Shown here: positions 1 through 8,327 of the stretch, in pieces
How the letters are laid out: each line of letters opens with the position of its first letter
Numbering within the stretch: the stretch's first letter is position 1
Assembly (NCBI RefSeq): GCF_031846185.1
Contig: NZ_JAVRIF010000001.1
Coordinates: 682,001 to 746,000 of the forward strand
Source: Thalassotalea_H castellviae
GTDB taxonomy: Bacteria; Pseudomonadota; Gammaproteobacteria; Enterobacterales; Alteromonadaceae
DNA: 64,000 nucleotides
Reading direction: 5' to 3'
Translations under genes and position numbers: made by a program
The notes under the pieces: generated by a model
What the model was told of the DNA's origin: nothing
The model's database searches: none
What the model saw: the letters and a program-made list of their open reading frames with translations, nothing else

Positions 1-958
1 ATGAATTACCATCTGGAGACCAACTTGGCTCAGTATCGATTGCTCGATGACGGGTAATTCGGCGTAATTTTTTCGTGTTAACGTTCATCACATAGAGTTC
101 TGGATTACCATCTTTCGATAACACCATCGCTAAACTCTTACCATCTGGAGACCAGCGTGGCGCACTATTTATGCCTGAAAATGAACTGATTAAATTTCGT
201 TTGCCAGAATAGATATCAATGGTGAATATTTGCGCTTGATGATTTTCAAAGGTGACGTATGCAAGTTTATTTCCGGTTGGATCCCAAGATGGCGACATTA
301 ATGGCTCTTTTGAACTTAATAGCACATGCTCGTTGTAACCATCGTAATCAGCTATTACAAGCTGGTATGGGTAATTACCTTGGTCGCGCACAATCACATA
401 AGCAATTTTCGTTAAAAATGCGCCGCGAGTACCGGTTAATTTAAGATATATTTCATCACTTATGCGATGACCATAGCGTCTAAATTGATCACTACTAATT
501 TCCACAGAACTTTCTGCAAGAATATGATCAGAGGTTTTCACTAATTGGCCATTGCTGAGCATCTGTGTTTGACCACCCGTAATTTGACCACGAATAACAT
601 CTATTAACTGATAGCTTACTTTATAGCGACCAACGGCTGCTTGAGCAATTTGACCAATAACAATATTTTCAACACCAGCGGCCGCCCATGCCGCATAGTC
701 AATTTCATTGGCATTTTGTGGATGTTGTGGAAAACGAACTTGATTGATCGGACTAAACTTACCACTACGTAGTAAATCTTCACTTATCACATTACTGATA
801 TTTTCAGGTAAAGTATTATTGCCTGCCCACTTAAATGGCAAAACGGCGATAGGTCTTGCACCATCAATACCTTCTGTGATCACAATTTCTAAGGTGGCGA
901 ATGCTTGGTGAGTGAATAAAGATAAACAAACAGCTAAAATTAATTTAATTTTCATCAT
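1..958 (-). CDS. tolB: Tol-Pal system periplasmic protein TolB (3' end outside window)
   Basis: Translating the minus strand from 958 gives an open frame that runs off the window edge: 319 codons of a protein normally about 430-450 residues long. It starts with a Sec signal peptide (MMKIKLILAVCLSLFTHQAFA). An N-terminal domain follows, with motifs such as VLPFKW and NVISEDLLRSGKF, and then beta-propeller blades carrying the repeated W-(S/D)-P-(D/T)-G motif (PSWDPTGNK, PRWSPDGKS, PSWSPDGNS). TolB is the periplasmic partner of TolA and Pal in outer-membrane constriction at division. It lies 30 bp after tolA and is last in the operon as far as can be seen; pal would be expected beyond the edge. 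ATG codons at 958 and 955 are both possible starts. Confidence 0.96.
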   Translation of the reverse strand, partial: MMKIKLILAVCLSLFTHQAFATLEIVITEGIDGARPIAVLPFKWAGNNTLPENISNVISEDLLRSGKFSPINQVRFPQHPQNANEIDYAAWAAAGVENIVIGQIAQAAVGRYKVSYQLIDVIRGQITGGQTQMLSNGQLVKTSDHILAESSVEISSDQFRRYGHRISDEIYLKLTGTRGAFLTKIAYVIVRDQGNYPYQLVIADYDGYNEHVLLSSKEPLMSPSWDPTGNKLAYVTFENHQAQIFTIDIYSGKRNLISSFSGINSAPRWSPDGKSLAMVLSKDGNPELYVMNVNTKKLRRITRHRAIDTEPSWSPDGNS

Positions 959-988
959 AAGGATAAGGTTTATTACTACTTTTATTGA

Positions 989-1888
989 TTAAAATTCAGG
1001 TACTACAGTTAAACTGATCGTACGCATTTTTTCAAATACTTCTGGATCTTTTGATACTGGAAGTTTTCCGGCTTTATAAACCGCTTTGCTTGCAGCATCA
1101 CACACGATTCGATCGCCGTTACCCGATACTACATTAATAACGAAGCCAGATGGAGCCAATTTAATGGTTAATTTACACGATTTATTTTCCATTGTAGCTT
1201 TATCAGTAATTAAATTACTTTGAATCGCTCGTGTAATTAACGCGGTATAACGACCAACTTCGGTCATCATTTGTTGTTGTCTTGCTTTTTGACGTGCGGC
1301 CATTTCTTCCGCCATTTGATTTGCAAGCGCTTGTTCTTGAGCCGCCTTTTCTTTCGCTGCTAATTCTTTACGTTTTTTTTCTTCCGCTCGTTTTTTACGT
1401 AAACGCTCAGCTTCTTTTGCAGCTTTCTCTTCTTTTAAACGTTTTGCTTTGGCATCTGCAGCCGCTTTTTCCGCTTTCTTTTTCTCTAATTCTTTTTTCT
1501 TACGCAGTTTTTCAGCTGCATTAGCTTTTGCTCTAGCTTTTCTAGCTGCATCATCTGCGGCTTTTTTCTCGCGTTCTTTTTTCTGACGTTGTTTTTCTAG
1601 ATTCTTAATACGAGTTTCTTCTTTCAAACGTTTACGTTTTGCCGCAACAGCCTGATCTTCAAGCTGCTTTATACGTTTGGCTTCATCAAGTTTTTTTTGC
1701 TTAAGCTTATTTACTTGCGCTTCTATCTTACTTCTATCCACGGCAACAGCTTGAATAGGTTGAACTTGAACGGCAGTTGGCGTTGGTTTAGGAGGATGCG
1801 CTGAAAAGTCACCAAGCACTAGCACTAACAATAACGAAATATGTAGTCCTAAACTTAAAGCAATCGCACTTAACAACTTATGATTCAC
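989..1888 (-). CDS. tolA: Cell envelope integrity protein TolA
   Basis: The 299-residue protein has the three-part TolA layout. A short cytoplasmic N-terminus and one membrane segment (about residues 5-27) are followed by a long Lys/Ala/Glu-rich helix (about 50-210, repeats of KKKxEKK and AAKEK type). A globular C-terminal domain (about 215-299) holds the conserved pair of cysteines (SCKLTI and IVCDAASKAV). TolA couples the TolQR proton motor in the inner membrane to TolB and Pal. The start is GTG at 1888, behind a GGAG ribosome site. It follows tolR after 4 bp, so translation is probably coupled. Confidence 0.96.
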   Translation of the reverse strand: MNHKLLSAIALSLGLHISLLLVLVLGDFSAHPPKPTPTAVQVQPIQAVAVDRSKIEAQVNKLKQKKLDEAKRIKQLEDQAVAAKRKRLKEETRIKNLEKQRQKKEREKKAADDAARKARAKANAAEKLRKKKELEKKKAEKAAADAKAKRLKEEKAAKEAERLRKKRAEEKKRKELAAKEKAAQEQALANQMAEEMAARQKARQQQMMTEVGRYTALITRAIQSNLITDKATMENKSCKLTIKLAPSGFVINVVSGNGDRIVCDAASKAVYKAGKLPVSKDPEVFEKMRTISLTVVPEF

Positions 1889-1892
1889 GTAT

Positions 1893-2318
1893 TTATTTCT
1901 CCAACGAATCAGTCATTAACCCAACAGAAGGCACACCGGCTTCCTGTTGAAGCAACACCATTAATTGAATAACGGCATCATACGAAACCGCACCATCTCC
2001 GTTAACGACCACAGGTGTATCTGGTTCAACTTTCAGATGCGCAGCAACTAAAGTAGCAACTTCTTCAGCCGACATAGGTTCATTTTTACTGGTACCTACG
2101 GCTAAATAATATTGGCCGTCTGCATCAACCGAAGCAACAAGAGGAGGTTTACTGTCTTTACTCAACGGCTCAGCATCAGCTTTAGGTAATTCAACTTTTA
2201 CGCCTTGTGTAATAAGAGGAGCCGTTACCATAAAAATAATGAGTAAGACCAGCATCACATCAATGTAAGGCACTACATTTATTTCAGCAACTTTACGTCG
2301 CCTTACGCGATTATACAT
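1893..2318 (-). CDS. tolR: Tol-Pal system protein TolR (ExbD family)
   Basis: The 141-residue ExbD/TolR protein has a basic N-terminus (RVRRRKVAEINVVPYIDV), one membrane helix (about residues 18-37) and a periplasmic domain. Asp20 in the membrane segment corresponds to the conserved aspartate that carries protons in the TolQR motor. The length is normal for the family. It lies between tolQ (18 bp upstream) and tolA (4 bp downstream) in the operon. Confidence 0.96.
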   Translation of the reverse strand: MYNRVRRRKVAEINVVPYIDVMLVLLIIFMVTAPLITQGVKVELPKADAEPLSKDSKPPLVASVDADGQYYLAVGTSKNEPMSAEEVATLVAAHLKVEPDTPVVVNGDGAVSYDAVIQLMVLLQQEAGVPSVGLMTDSLEK

Positions 2319-2336
2319 AATTAACCCTACCTAACG

Positions 2337-3014
2337 TTATGACTCACTCGTGGTTTGACGCTGTAAAATACTAGAAAACTCTTCCATAAAGTTACCGTAA
2401 CTATTTTCTAGTTTTTCAACATGATGGGTAAATCGGTTATAAGCCATGACGGCTGGAATCGCGGCAAATAAGCCCATAGCGGTAGCAATTAACGCCTCTG
2501 CAATACCTGGTGCTACTTGCGCTAATGTTGCTTGCTCTTGAGCACCTAAGGCAATAAATGAATTCATGATGCCCCAAACAGTACCAAATAAACCAATATA
2601 TGGACTGATTGAACCTACAGTCGCCATAAAGGGTAAGTGGGTTTCTAATTCGTCGACTTCGCGAGACAATGCAACACGCATGGCTCGATGTGTTCCATCA
2701 ACAATAATTTGTGGCGTACTAATATGACTTTTTCGTAAACGAGCAAATTCTTTAAAACCTGCCACAAAGAGACTTTCAATACCATGTATATGCGATCTAG
2801 CTGACACTTCGTTGTATAATTTTGTTAAGTCTGCACCACTCCAAAACTTATCTTCAAAATTTTGTAATTGCTCTCGCGCGGCACGTAACGTTTTTCTTCG
2901 CTGAAAAATCATCGCCCAACAAGCAATTGAAAAACCTAATAAGGTTAACATCACCGCTTTTACTAATAAGCTAGCTTGTAAAAATAAATCTAAAAAAGAA
3001 AGTTCAGCTGACAC
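2337..3014 (-). CDS. tolQ: Tol-Pal system protein TolQ (ExbB family)
   Basis: The 225-residue protein is of the MotA/TolQ/ExbB proton-channel family. Three membrane segments are visible (about residues 15-37, 130-155 and 168-192), and the conserved block GLFGTVWGIMNSF is present. TolQ forms the pentameric stator around the TolR dimer. The start is GTG at 3014, and the gene overlaps the end of ybgC by 11 bp, as in other gammaproteobacterial tol operons. Confidence 0.96.
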   Translation of the reverse strand: MSAELSFLDLFLQASLLVKAVMLTLLGFSIACWAMIFQRRKTLRAAREQLQNFEDKFWSGADLTKLYNEVSARSHIHGIESLFVAGFKEFARLRKSHISTPQIIVDGTHRAMRVALSREVDELETHLPFMATVGSISPYIGLFGTVWGIMNSFIALGAQEQATLAQVAPGIAEALIATAMGLFAAIPAVMAYNRFTHHVEKLENSYGNFMEEFSSILQRQTTSES

Positions 3015-3414
3015 CTTTTAACGCTCCTAATATCGTGTTTGGTATTGCACAAGGTTTACCACGTAATAAATTAACATAAGCTACAACAACTTCTACCTTA
3101 CAAAGGCAAACTTGTTGTTCATTGGTGATTTGTTGAGTAAACCTAAGACTAGCGCGTTTAATTTCACTAATTGTTGAAGTTACTGTAAGTAAATCATCCA
3201 GTTTAGCCGAAGCTAAGTTATCCATTTCAACGTGTCTGACCACAAAACCACAGTTTTGTTCTAAAAAAAAGGATTGATTAATTTTAAGCGTTCTTAACCA
3301 TTCAGTACGAGCACGCTCACAAAATTTTAAATAATTGGCGTAATAAACAATACCGCCTGCATCAGTATCTTCATAATAAACCCGGATCTGAAATGTATTA
3401 CTAAGCGTTTGCAT
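3004..3414 (-). CDS. ybgC: Tol-Pal associated acyl-CoA thioesterase YbgC
   Basis: The 136-residue hot-dog fold thioesterase carries the 4-hydroxybenzoyl-CoA thioesterase-type signature YEDTDAGGIVYYANYLKF with the catalytic Asp18. The family hydrolyses short-chain acyl-CoA and is thought to link phospholipid metabolism to the Tol-Pal complex. It is the first gene of the tol operon here. The operon promoter must lie in the gap just beyond 3414. Confidence 0.95.
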   Translation of the reverse strand: MQTLSNTFQIRVYYEDTDAGGIVYYANYLKFCERARTEWLRTLKINQSFFLEQNCGFVVRHVEMDNLASAKLDDLLTVTSTISEIKRASLRFTQQITNEQQVCLCKVEVVVAYVNLLRGKPCAIPNTILGALKGVS

Positions 3415-3624
3415 GAATTTATGTATGGCTTTTAATCTAAAACTTCAAGCCCATATAGTAATAGAAAAATAGCCATGCAAACAAGTGTTTAAAGCAGGAG
3501 ATTGCAAGAAAATGAGAATATTAATTTTCGGTATTTTCAAACCTAAAAATCTTCTACGAAAGATAAAACACCAACCATTGATAATCCATTAGTTTTTCTA
3601 ATGCGAATTATAAATTTTATTCGT

Positions 3625-3653
3625 TTGTTTTTCTTGGTTAGCATCCATATAAT
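3625..3653 (+). promoter_or_regulatory. Sigma-70 type promoter of an unannotated + strand transcript
   Basis: The -35 element TTGTTT (3625-3630), a 17-bp spacer and a perfect -10 TATAAT (3648-3653) face right. No + strand gene follows before the terminator at 3799-3826. A transcript from here would start near 3660 and be about 165 nt long. Confidence 0.5.
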
Positions 3654-3659
3654 GGCTTT

Positions 3660-3828
3660 GTTTTCTGAGCTAGCCCATGAAAAACTCTCCCCCTAGGTTT
3701 TATCATGAACTAGATTTTGAATAGGTAACTTGTTATTTATTCTCTCTGACATGTTTTTTGAAACATTTTTTCCTTCTAGTAACTTAAGTCTTAAGTTGGC
3801 CCGCTTCAATTGAGCGGGCTTTTTTTTA
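3660..3828 (+). ncRNA. Candidate small RNA with a C-rich hairpin loop
   Basis: This is the only supportable content of the gene-free 3415-3918 stretch, which is flanked by minus-strand genes on both sides. It runs from the promoter at 3625-3653 to the orphan terminator at 3799-3826. Near its 5' end the arms CATGAAAAAC (3676-3685) and GTTTTATCATG (3697-3707) pair with one bulged A and present the loop TCTCCCCCTAG (3686-3696). Such a C-rich loop could pair with GGGGAG-type ribosome binding sites. A perfect palindrome, AACTTAAG-T-CTTAAGTT (3781-3797), sits directly before the terminator. The only alternative in the gap is a 26-codon ORF at 3512-3592, which lies before the promoter. No known RNA family was recognised. 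Confidence 0.45.
3799..3827 (+). terminator. Rho-independent terminator on + strand
   Basis: The arms GCCCGCT (3799-3805) and AGCGGGC (3813-3819) enclose a 7-nt loop and are followed by a run of eight T (3820-3827). Read on the minus strand there is no T-tract after the stem, so it does not serve ruvB or ybgC. Confidence 0.85.
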
Positions 3829-3918
3829 ACTAAATTTTAGTTCGTCATGCAATAAGAGGGAGTTATTTCTTCACTATCAATCAACAATCAATCATTGATA
3901 GGCTATGTATACATAGCG

Positions 3919-4923
3919 TCATTGAGGGTTAAGTAAGGAAAAGTGCTGATAAGCTTTATCTGTCACGATACGACCGCGTGGGGTACGTTGTAAATAGCCT
4001 TGTTGAATTAAAAAAGGCTCGAGCACATCTTCAATGGTTTCTCGTTCTTCACCTATCGCTGCTGCAACATTATCTAATCCGACAGGTCCACCTTGGAATT
4101 TTTCAATAATCGCTAGCAAAAGTTTTCTATCCATAATGTCAAAACCTTCGCTATCAACTTCGAGCATATTCAACGCTTTACTTGCTGTATTTTGATCCAC
4201 TTCACCCGCTGTTTTCACATCGGCATAATCACGGACACGACGTAATAATCGATTAGCAATTCTAGGAGTACCTCGCGAACGTTTTGCCACTTCAAACGCT
4301 CCTTGTTCATCCATATTTAAATTTAGAAAATGTGCAGAACGTTTCACGATGTCTGTTAAATCTTTGGTGTTGTAAAACTCTAATCGTTGCACTATGCCAA
4401 AACGGTCACGTAATGGTGAAGTTAATGCACCTGCTCGGGTTGTAGCACCAATTAAAGTGAAAGCAGGTAAGTCGAGTTTGATAGATCGCGCAGCAGGCCC
4501 CTCACCGATCATGATATCTAATTGATAATCTTCCATCGCCGGGTACAGCACTTCTTCAACAACAGGACTTAATCGATGAATTTCATCAATAAAAAGTACG
4601 TCATTTTCTTCAAGGTTCGTTAATAGTGCCGCAAGATCACCCGCTTTTTCTAAAACCGGGCCTGAAGTTGTGCGAATATTTACTCCCATTTCATTGGCAA
4701 CAATATTTGCTAACGTTGTTTTACCTAAGCCGGGCGGGCCAAATATCAGTAAATGATCAAGTGGCTCACCACGCTTTCTTGCCGCTTCAATGAAAATTTC
4801 CATTTGGGTTTTAACATGATCTTGACCAGTATAATCAGCTAATAATTTTGGACGAATAGCCCGATCGACTCCTTCATCTTCCAAGGTCGCAACAGGCTCA
4901 ATTAATCGATCAGCTTCTATCAT
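3919..4923 (-). CDS. ruvB: Holliday junction branch migration DNA helicase RuvB
   Basis: The 334-residue AAA+ ATPase has the expected length. Walker A is GPPGLGKTT (residues 62-70) and Walker B is LFIDEIHRL (Asp113, Glu114). The winged-helix C-terminus with the TPRGR motif is intact. RuvB hexamers drive branch migration of Holliday junctions loaded by RuvA. It follows ruvA by 43 bp in the same direction and should be co-transcribed from the LexA-type promoter ahead of ruvA. Confidence 0.98.
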   Translation of the reverse strand: MIEADRLIEPVATLEDEGVDRAIRPKLLADYTGQDHVKTQMEIFIEAARKRGEPLDHLLIFGPPGLGKTTLANIVANEMGVNIRTTSGPVLEKAGDLAALLTNLEENDVLFIDEIHRLSPVVEEVLYPAMEDYQLDIMIGEGPAARSIKLDLPAFTLIGATTRAGALTSPLRDRFGIVQRLEFYNTKDLTDIVKRSAHFLNLNMDEQGAFEVAKRSRGTPRIANRLLRRVRDYADVKTAGEVDQNTASKALNMLEVDSEGFDIMDRKLLLAIIEKFQGGPVGLDNVAAAIGEERETIEDVLEPFLIQQGYLQRTPRGRIVTDKAYQHFSLLNPQ

Positions 4924-4966
4924 TTACTTTCTCTATTCTTTAATTTATCAAATACCGATAAGATAT

Positions 4967-5584
4967 TTATAACATTGCCTTTAAAGCGTCTCTGATCAAA
5001 TCTTCGCTACACTTGTCGGCACTAAATATTGATTTAATCGCTTTGTCCGCTTGTTGTTGACTATAACCAAGAGACACCAAGGCGTTAGTTGCATCACCTT
5101 TCGCATTATTAACATAACTATCTGTTTGCTGAACATTTAAAGCGAAACCTTCTGATGAGCTTGTATCACTACCAGCTTGCCAATCTTTGAGACGATCACG
5201 CATTTCAATTAATAAACGCTCTGCGGTTTTCTTACCAACGCCTGGAATTTTAACGATAGTCGTTAAATCATCGTGGCTTACACAACTGACAAACTGGTCC
5301 GCCGACATACTCGACAAAATAGCTAAACCTAATTTAGGACCAACGCCATTAACTTTTATCAACAAACGAAAAAGTTTACGTTCAACTTTATTCGCAAAAC
5401 CATATAATAATTGTGCGTCTTCTCGAACAACAAAGTGCGTATAAATAATAGCTTCTTCATTTAACTCAGGTAAAGCATAAATACTGGTCATTGGCATCGT
5501 CACTTCATAACCAATACCGCCACATTCAATTAACACTTCTGGAGCGATTTTCTCCACCAAAATACCACGTAAACGACCTATCAC
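4967..5584 (-). CDS. ruvA: Holliday junction branch migration protein RuvA
   Basis: The 205-residue protein begins MIGRLRG and shows the OB domain, the helix-hairpin-helix pair with GVGPKLGLAIL and IPGVGKKTAERLL, and the C-terminal RuvB-binding domain (DATNALVSLGYS). RuvA binds four-way junctions as a tetramer and recruits RuvB. The start codon is GTG at 5584. The gene is separated from ruvC by a 119-bp region holding a LexA-like box, so ruvAB appears to be its own SOS unit, as in E. coli. Confidence 0.98.
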   Translation of the reverse strand: MIGRLRGILVEKIAPEVLIECGGIGYEVTMPMTSIYALPELNEEAIIYTHFVVREDAQLLYGFANKVERKLFRLLIKVNGVGPKLGLAILSSMSADQFVSCVSHDDLTTIVKIPGVGKKTAERLLIEMRDRLKDWQAGSDTSSSEGFALNVQQTDSYVNNAKGDATNALVSLGYSQQQADKAIKSIFSADKCSEDLIRDALKAML

Positions 5585-5627
5585 AGCAATAAAACCTTGA
5601 ATGAAATTATTTTAAGAAACCATAACA

Positions 5628-5643
5628 CTATATATTTATACAG
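5628..5643 (-). promoter_or_regulatory. LexA (SOS) box upstream of ruvAB
   Basis: On the minus strand the 16-mer CTGTATAAATATATAG matches the E. coli LexA consensus CTGTATATATATACAG at 14 of 16 positions. It lies 44 bp before the ruvA start. A TTTACT/TATGGT promoter with a 17-bp spacer overlaps it. ruvAB is an SOS operon in E. coli, which agrees. Confidence 0.75.
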
Positions 5644-5703
5644 TAAAGTACCTGTTAGGCTGTTCGAGAAAATTATTATTAACAACGGCTATTTTGCCAG
5701 TAA

Positions 5704-6240
5704 TTAACGCAATCGTCCTCTAACCATTTTGGTTGCTTGTCCTGCCATTTTATCTAAAGAATCATGACTATGGGCGTGGCACAATGCTACGGCTAAAGCA
5801 TCGGCAGCATCGGCTTGCGGTGTACCTGGAAGCTTTAAAATAGATTTCACCATATGTTGAACTTGTGTTTTATCGGCTGCGCCTGTGCCAACAACTGACT
5901 GTTTGATTTGTCTTGCTGAATATTCTGCAACCGTTAAACCATTATTGGTTGCCGCAACAATCGCTGCTCCTCTAGCCTGACCAAGTTTTAACGCACCACC
6001 AGGATTAACCCCCATAAATACTTGCTCAATAGCAAATAGCTCAGGATTAAATTGAATAATTAGCTCAGATACACCAGCAAATATTGTTTGGAGTCTGTCA
6101 CTGAAATTTTCATCTTCTTTATTAACAGAAAAGGCTTTAATGCATCCACTACCTAAATATGAAAGTTTACGGCCTTCTTGCCTAATAACGCCATATCCTG
6201 TAATTCGAGAGCCAGGATCAATTCCTAAAATAATAGACAA
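5704..6240 (-). CDS. ruvC: Crossover junction endodeoxyribonuclease RuvC
   Basis: The 178-residue Holliday junction resolvase has an RNase H-like fold. The acidic catalytic residues are visible as Asp8 (LGIDPGSR), Glu72 (FAIEQVF), Asp144 and Asp147 (QADAADALAVAL). The start appears to be TTG at 6240 preceded by AGGAATG. It lies between aspS and ruvA, with its own gap on both sides, so it need not be under the ruvAB SOS promoter. Confidence 0.97.
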   Translation of the reverse strand: MSIILGIDPGSRITGYGVIRQEGRKLSYLGSGCIKAFSVNKEDENFSDRLQTIFAGVSELIIQFNPELFAIEQVFMGVNPGGALKLGQARGAAIVAATNNGLTVAEYSARQIKQSVVGTGAADKTQVQHMVKSILKLPGTPQADAADALAVALCHAHSHDSLDKMAGQATKMVRGRLR

Positions 6241-6324
6241 AGATACATTCCTATAGCGTTGCTAAAAGGTGAAAGATTTTCATTATTCAACCCTTTATAT
6301 CAAGTTGAAAAATATTCTGCCATT

Positions 6325-6359
6325 AAAAAAGCAGTAAATATTTACATATTTACTGCTTT
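6325..6359 (-). terminator. Rho-independent terminator after aspS
   Basis: The arms GCAGTAAATA (6331-6340) and TATTTACTGC (6347-6356), extended by AAA/TTT, form a long stem. On the minus strand it is followed by six T. It separates aspS from ruvC transcription. Confidence 0.75.
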
Positions 6360-6385
6360 CAAAGTAAAGCTAACTAAGTTAACAA

Positions 6386-8161
6386 CTATTCAGTTGCAGC
6401 AGCGTTTTCTTCGGTTTTAGCAATTCCTAACTCTTTCAGTTGTTCAGGGTTTGCTTGCCCGGGAGCATTGGTTAACGGACAAGCCGCAGTCGTCGTTTTA
6501 GGGAATGCCATTACATCACGAATTGAACTTGCACCTGTCATTAACATCACGAGTCTGTCTAAACCAAACGCTAAACCAGCATGTGGCGGCGCACCGTATT
6601 GTAATGCTTCAAGTAAGAAGCCAAATTTTTCTTGTGCTTCTTCATCACTGATCCCTAAAATTCTAAAGACAGCTGCTTGCATATCTTGATTATGAATACG
6701 GACAGAGCCTCCGCCTAATTCACAACCATTTAGTACCATATCATAGGCATCAGATAATGCGCCGACAGGATTCGCTTCAAGCTCTTCTGCGGTTAAGTTT
6801 GTCGGGGCAGTAAAGGGGTGATGAATAGCATGCATATGACCATCAACTTCTTCAAACATTGGGAAGTCAACTACCCACAATGGTTTCCATTCGCCTGTTA
6901 GTAATTCTAGATCTTCACCTAATTTAAGGCGCAGTGCACCGAGTGATTCACTCACTACATTGTATTGATCAGCACCAAAGAAAATAATATCACCTGATTT
7001 GGCGTTTGCACGTGCAAGCAAAGCTTTAGCAGCATCTTCTGTTAAAAATTTTAAAATTGGCGATTGTAAGCCATCCATGCCGGCATCAATGTCATTGACT
7101 TTTAACCAAGGCATGCCTTTCGCGCCATAAATACCAACATATTTAGTTAATTCATCAAGTCCTTTCCGTGAAAATTTCGCAGCGCCTTGCGGAACACAAA
7201 TGATTGCAACACGACCTTTTTCATCGTTAGCTGGTCCTGAAAACACCTTAAATTCAACGTCTTTTAGAATGTCTGCAACATCCACTATCTCTAATGGATT
7301 ACGTAAATCAGGCTTATCACTGCCAAAACGAGACATTGCCTCAGAATATGGCATGCGAGGAAATTCGCCCAAATCTACATTCAACATGGTTTGAAACAAT
7401 TCACGGATCATTTTCTCTGTCACTTCCATCACTTGATCTGATGACATAAATGACGTTTCAATATCTATTTGAGTAAATTCTGGCTGTCTATCGGCTCGTA
7501 AATCTTCATCACGGAAACATTTAACGATTTGATAGTATCGTTCCATTCCCGACATCATCAACAACTGCTTAAATAACTGTGGTGATTGCGGTAATGCAAA
7601 AAACTGCCCTTTGTGGGTACGACTTGGTACTAAATAATCGCGTGCACCTTCAGGAGTTGCCGCGGTAAGAATTGGTGTTTCAATATCTAAGAAACCTTGT
7701 GATTCAAGTGAAGAACGAACCGCTGACGTTACTTTTGCACGAAAACGCATACGCTCTGTCATTTCAGCGCGACGCAAATCTAAATAACGATACTTTAAGC
7801 GTTGCTCTTCTGAGTTAGTTTGGTTTGAATCAAGGGGTAATGGCGCAGACTTATTTAAGATAGTTAGATCTAAACCTAATACTTCGATACCGCCGGTTTT
7901 CATGTCTTTGTTGATTTGTCCTTCTGGACGAGCACGAACTTTACCTTTAATTTGTACACAAAACTCATTGCGTAAAGTATTGGCTTTTTTGATCACCTCA
8001 GGTAAGTCAGGATCATAAACAACTTGCACTATGCCTTCACGGTCACGGATATCTAAGAAGATAACAGCGCCTAAATCACGACGTTTGTTAACCCAACCAC
8101 ATAATGTTATTTCTTGACCGATATGAGATTCATTGACCTCACCACAATAAAGCGTACGCAT
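6386..8161 (-). CDS. aspS: Aspartate--tRNA ligase
   Basis: The 591-residue class II aminoacyl-tRNA synthetase has the normal bacterial length. The N-terminal OB anticodon-binding domain is at about 1-105 (HIGQEITLCGWVNKRRD). Class II motif 2 is FRDEDLRADRQPEFTQ and motif 3 is GLAFGLDRLVML; the bacterial GAD insertion domain lies at about 290-410. It charges tRNA-Asp in the cytoplasm. The gene is monocistronic, with a terminator at 6325-6359. Confidence 0.98.
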   Translation of the reverse strand: MRTLYCGEVNESHIGQEITLCGWVNKRRDLGAVIFLDIRDREGIVQVVYDPDLPEVIKKANTLRNEFCVQIKGKVRARPEGQINKDMKTGGIEVLGLDLTILNKSAPLPLDSNQTNSEEQRLKYRYLDLRRAEMTERMRFRAKVTSAVRSSLESQGFLDIETPILTAATPEGARDYLVPSRTHKGQFFALPQSPQLFKQLLMMSGMERYYQIVKCFRDEDLRADRQPEFTQIDIETSFMSSDQVMEVTEKMIRELFQTMLNVDLGEFPRMPYSEAMSRFGSDKPDLRNPLEIVDVADILKDVEFKVFSGPANDEKGRVAIICVPQGAAKFSRKGLDELTKYVGIYGAKGMPWLKVNDIDAGMDGLQSPILKFLTEDAAKALLARANAKSGDIIFFGADQYNVVSESLGALRLKLGEDLELLTGEWKPLWVVDFPMFEEVDGHMHAIHHPFTAPTNLTAEELEANPVGALSDAYDMVLNGCELGGGSVRIHNQDMQAAVFRILGISDEEAQEKFGFLLEALQYGAPPHAGLAFGLDRLVMLMTGASSIRDVMAFPKTTTAACPLTNAPGQANPEQLKELGIAKTEENAAATE

Positions 8162-8327
8162 ACTAATTTGCCTTGATTACTCGAGAATTTAGCGACTTGT
8201 TTTTCGCAGGTTTCTTTTAGGATAAAAATTTGCCGACATTATAAAGCAATCAAGATTAAAGTCACCAGTATTCAATGCGAGATGATAAAAAACCTATTTA
8301 CAATGTGGGGTGCCACCAACAAACGAC

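Noticed and set aside
259..444. 61-codon + strand ORF
   Set aside because: Antisense to tolB, which is clearly translated on the minus strand.
3512..3592. 26-codon ORF with a weak GGAG site in the ybgC-ruvB gap
   Set aside because: No conserved features, and it lies upstream of the strongest promoter; a protein here cannot be supported from sequence alone.
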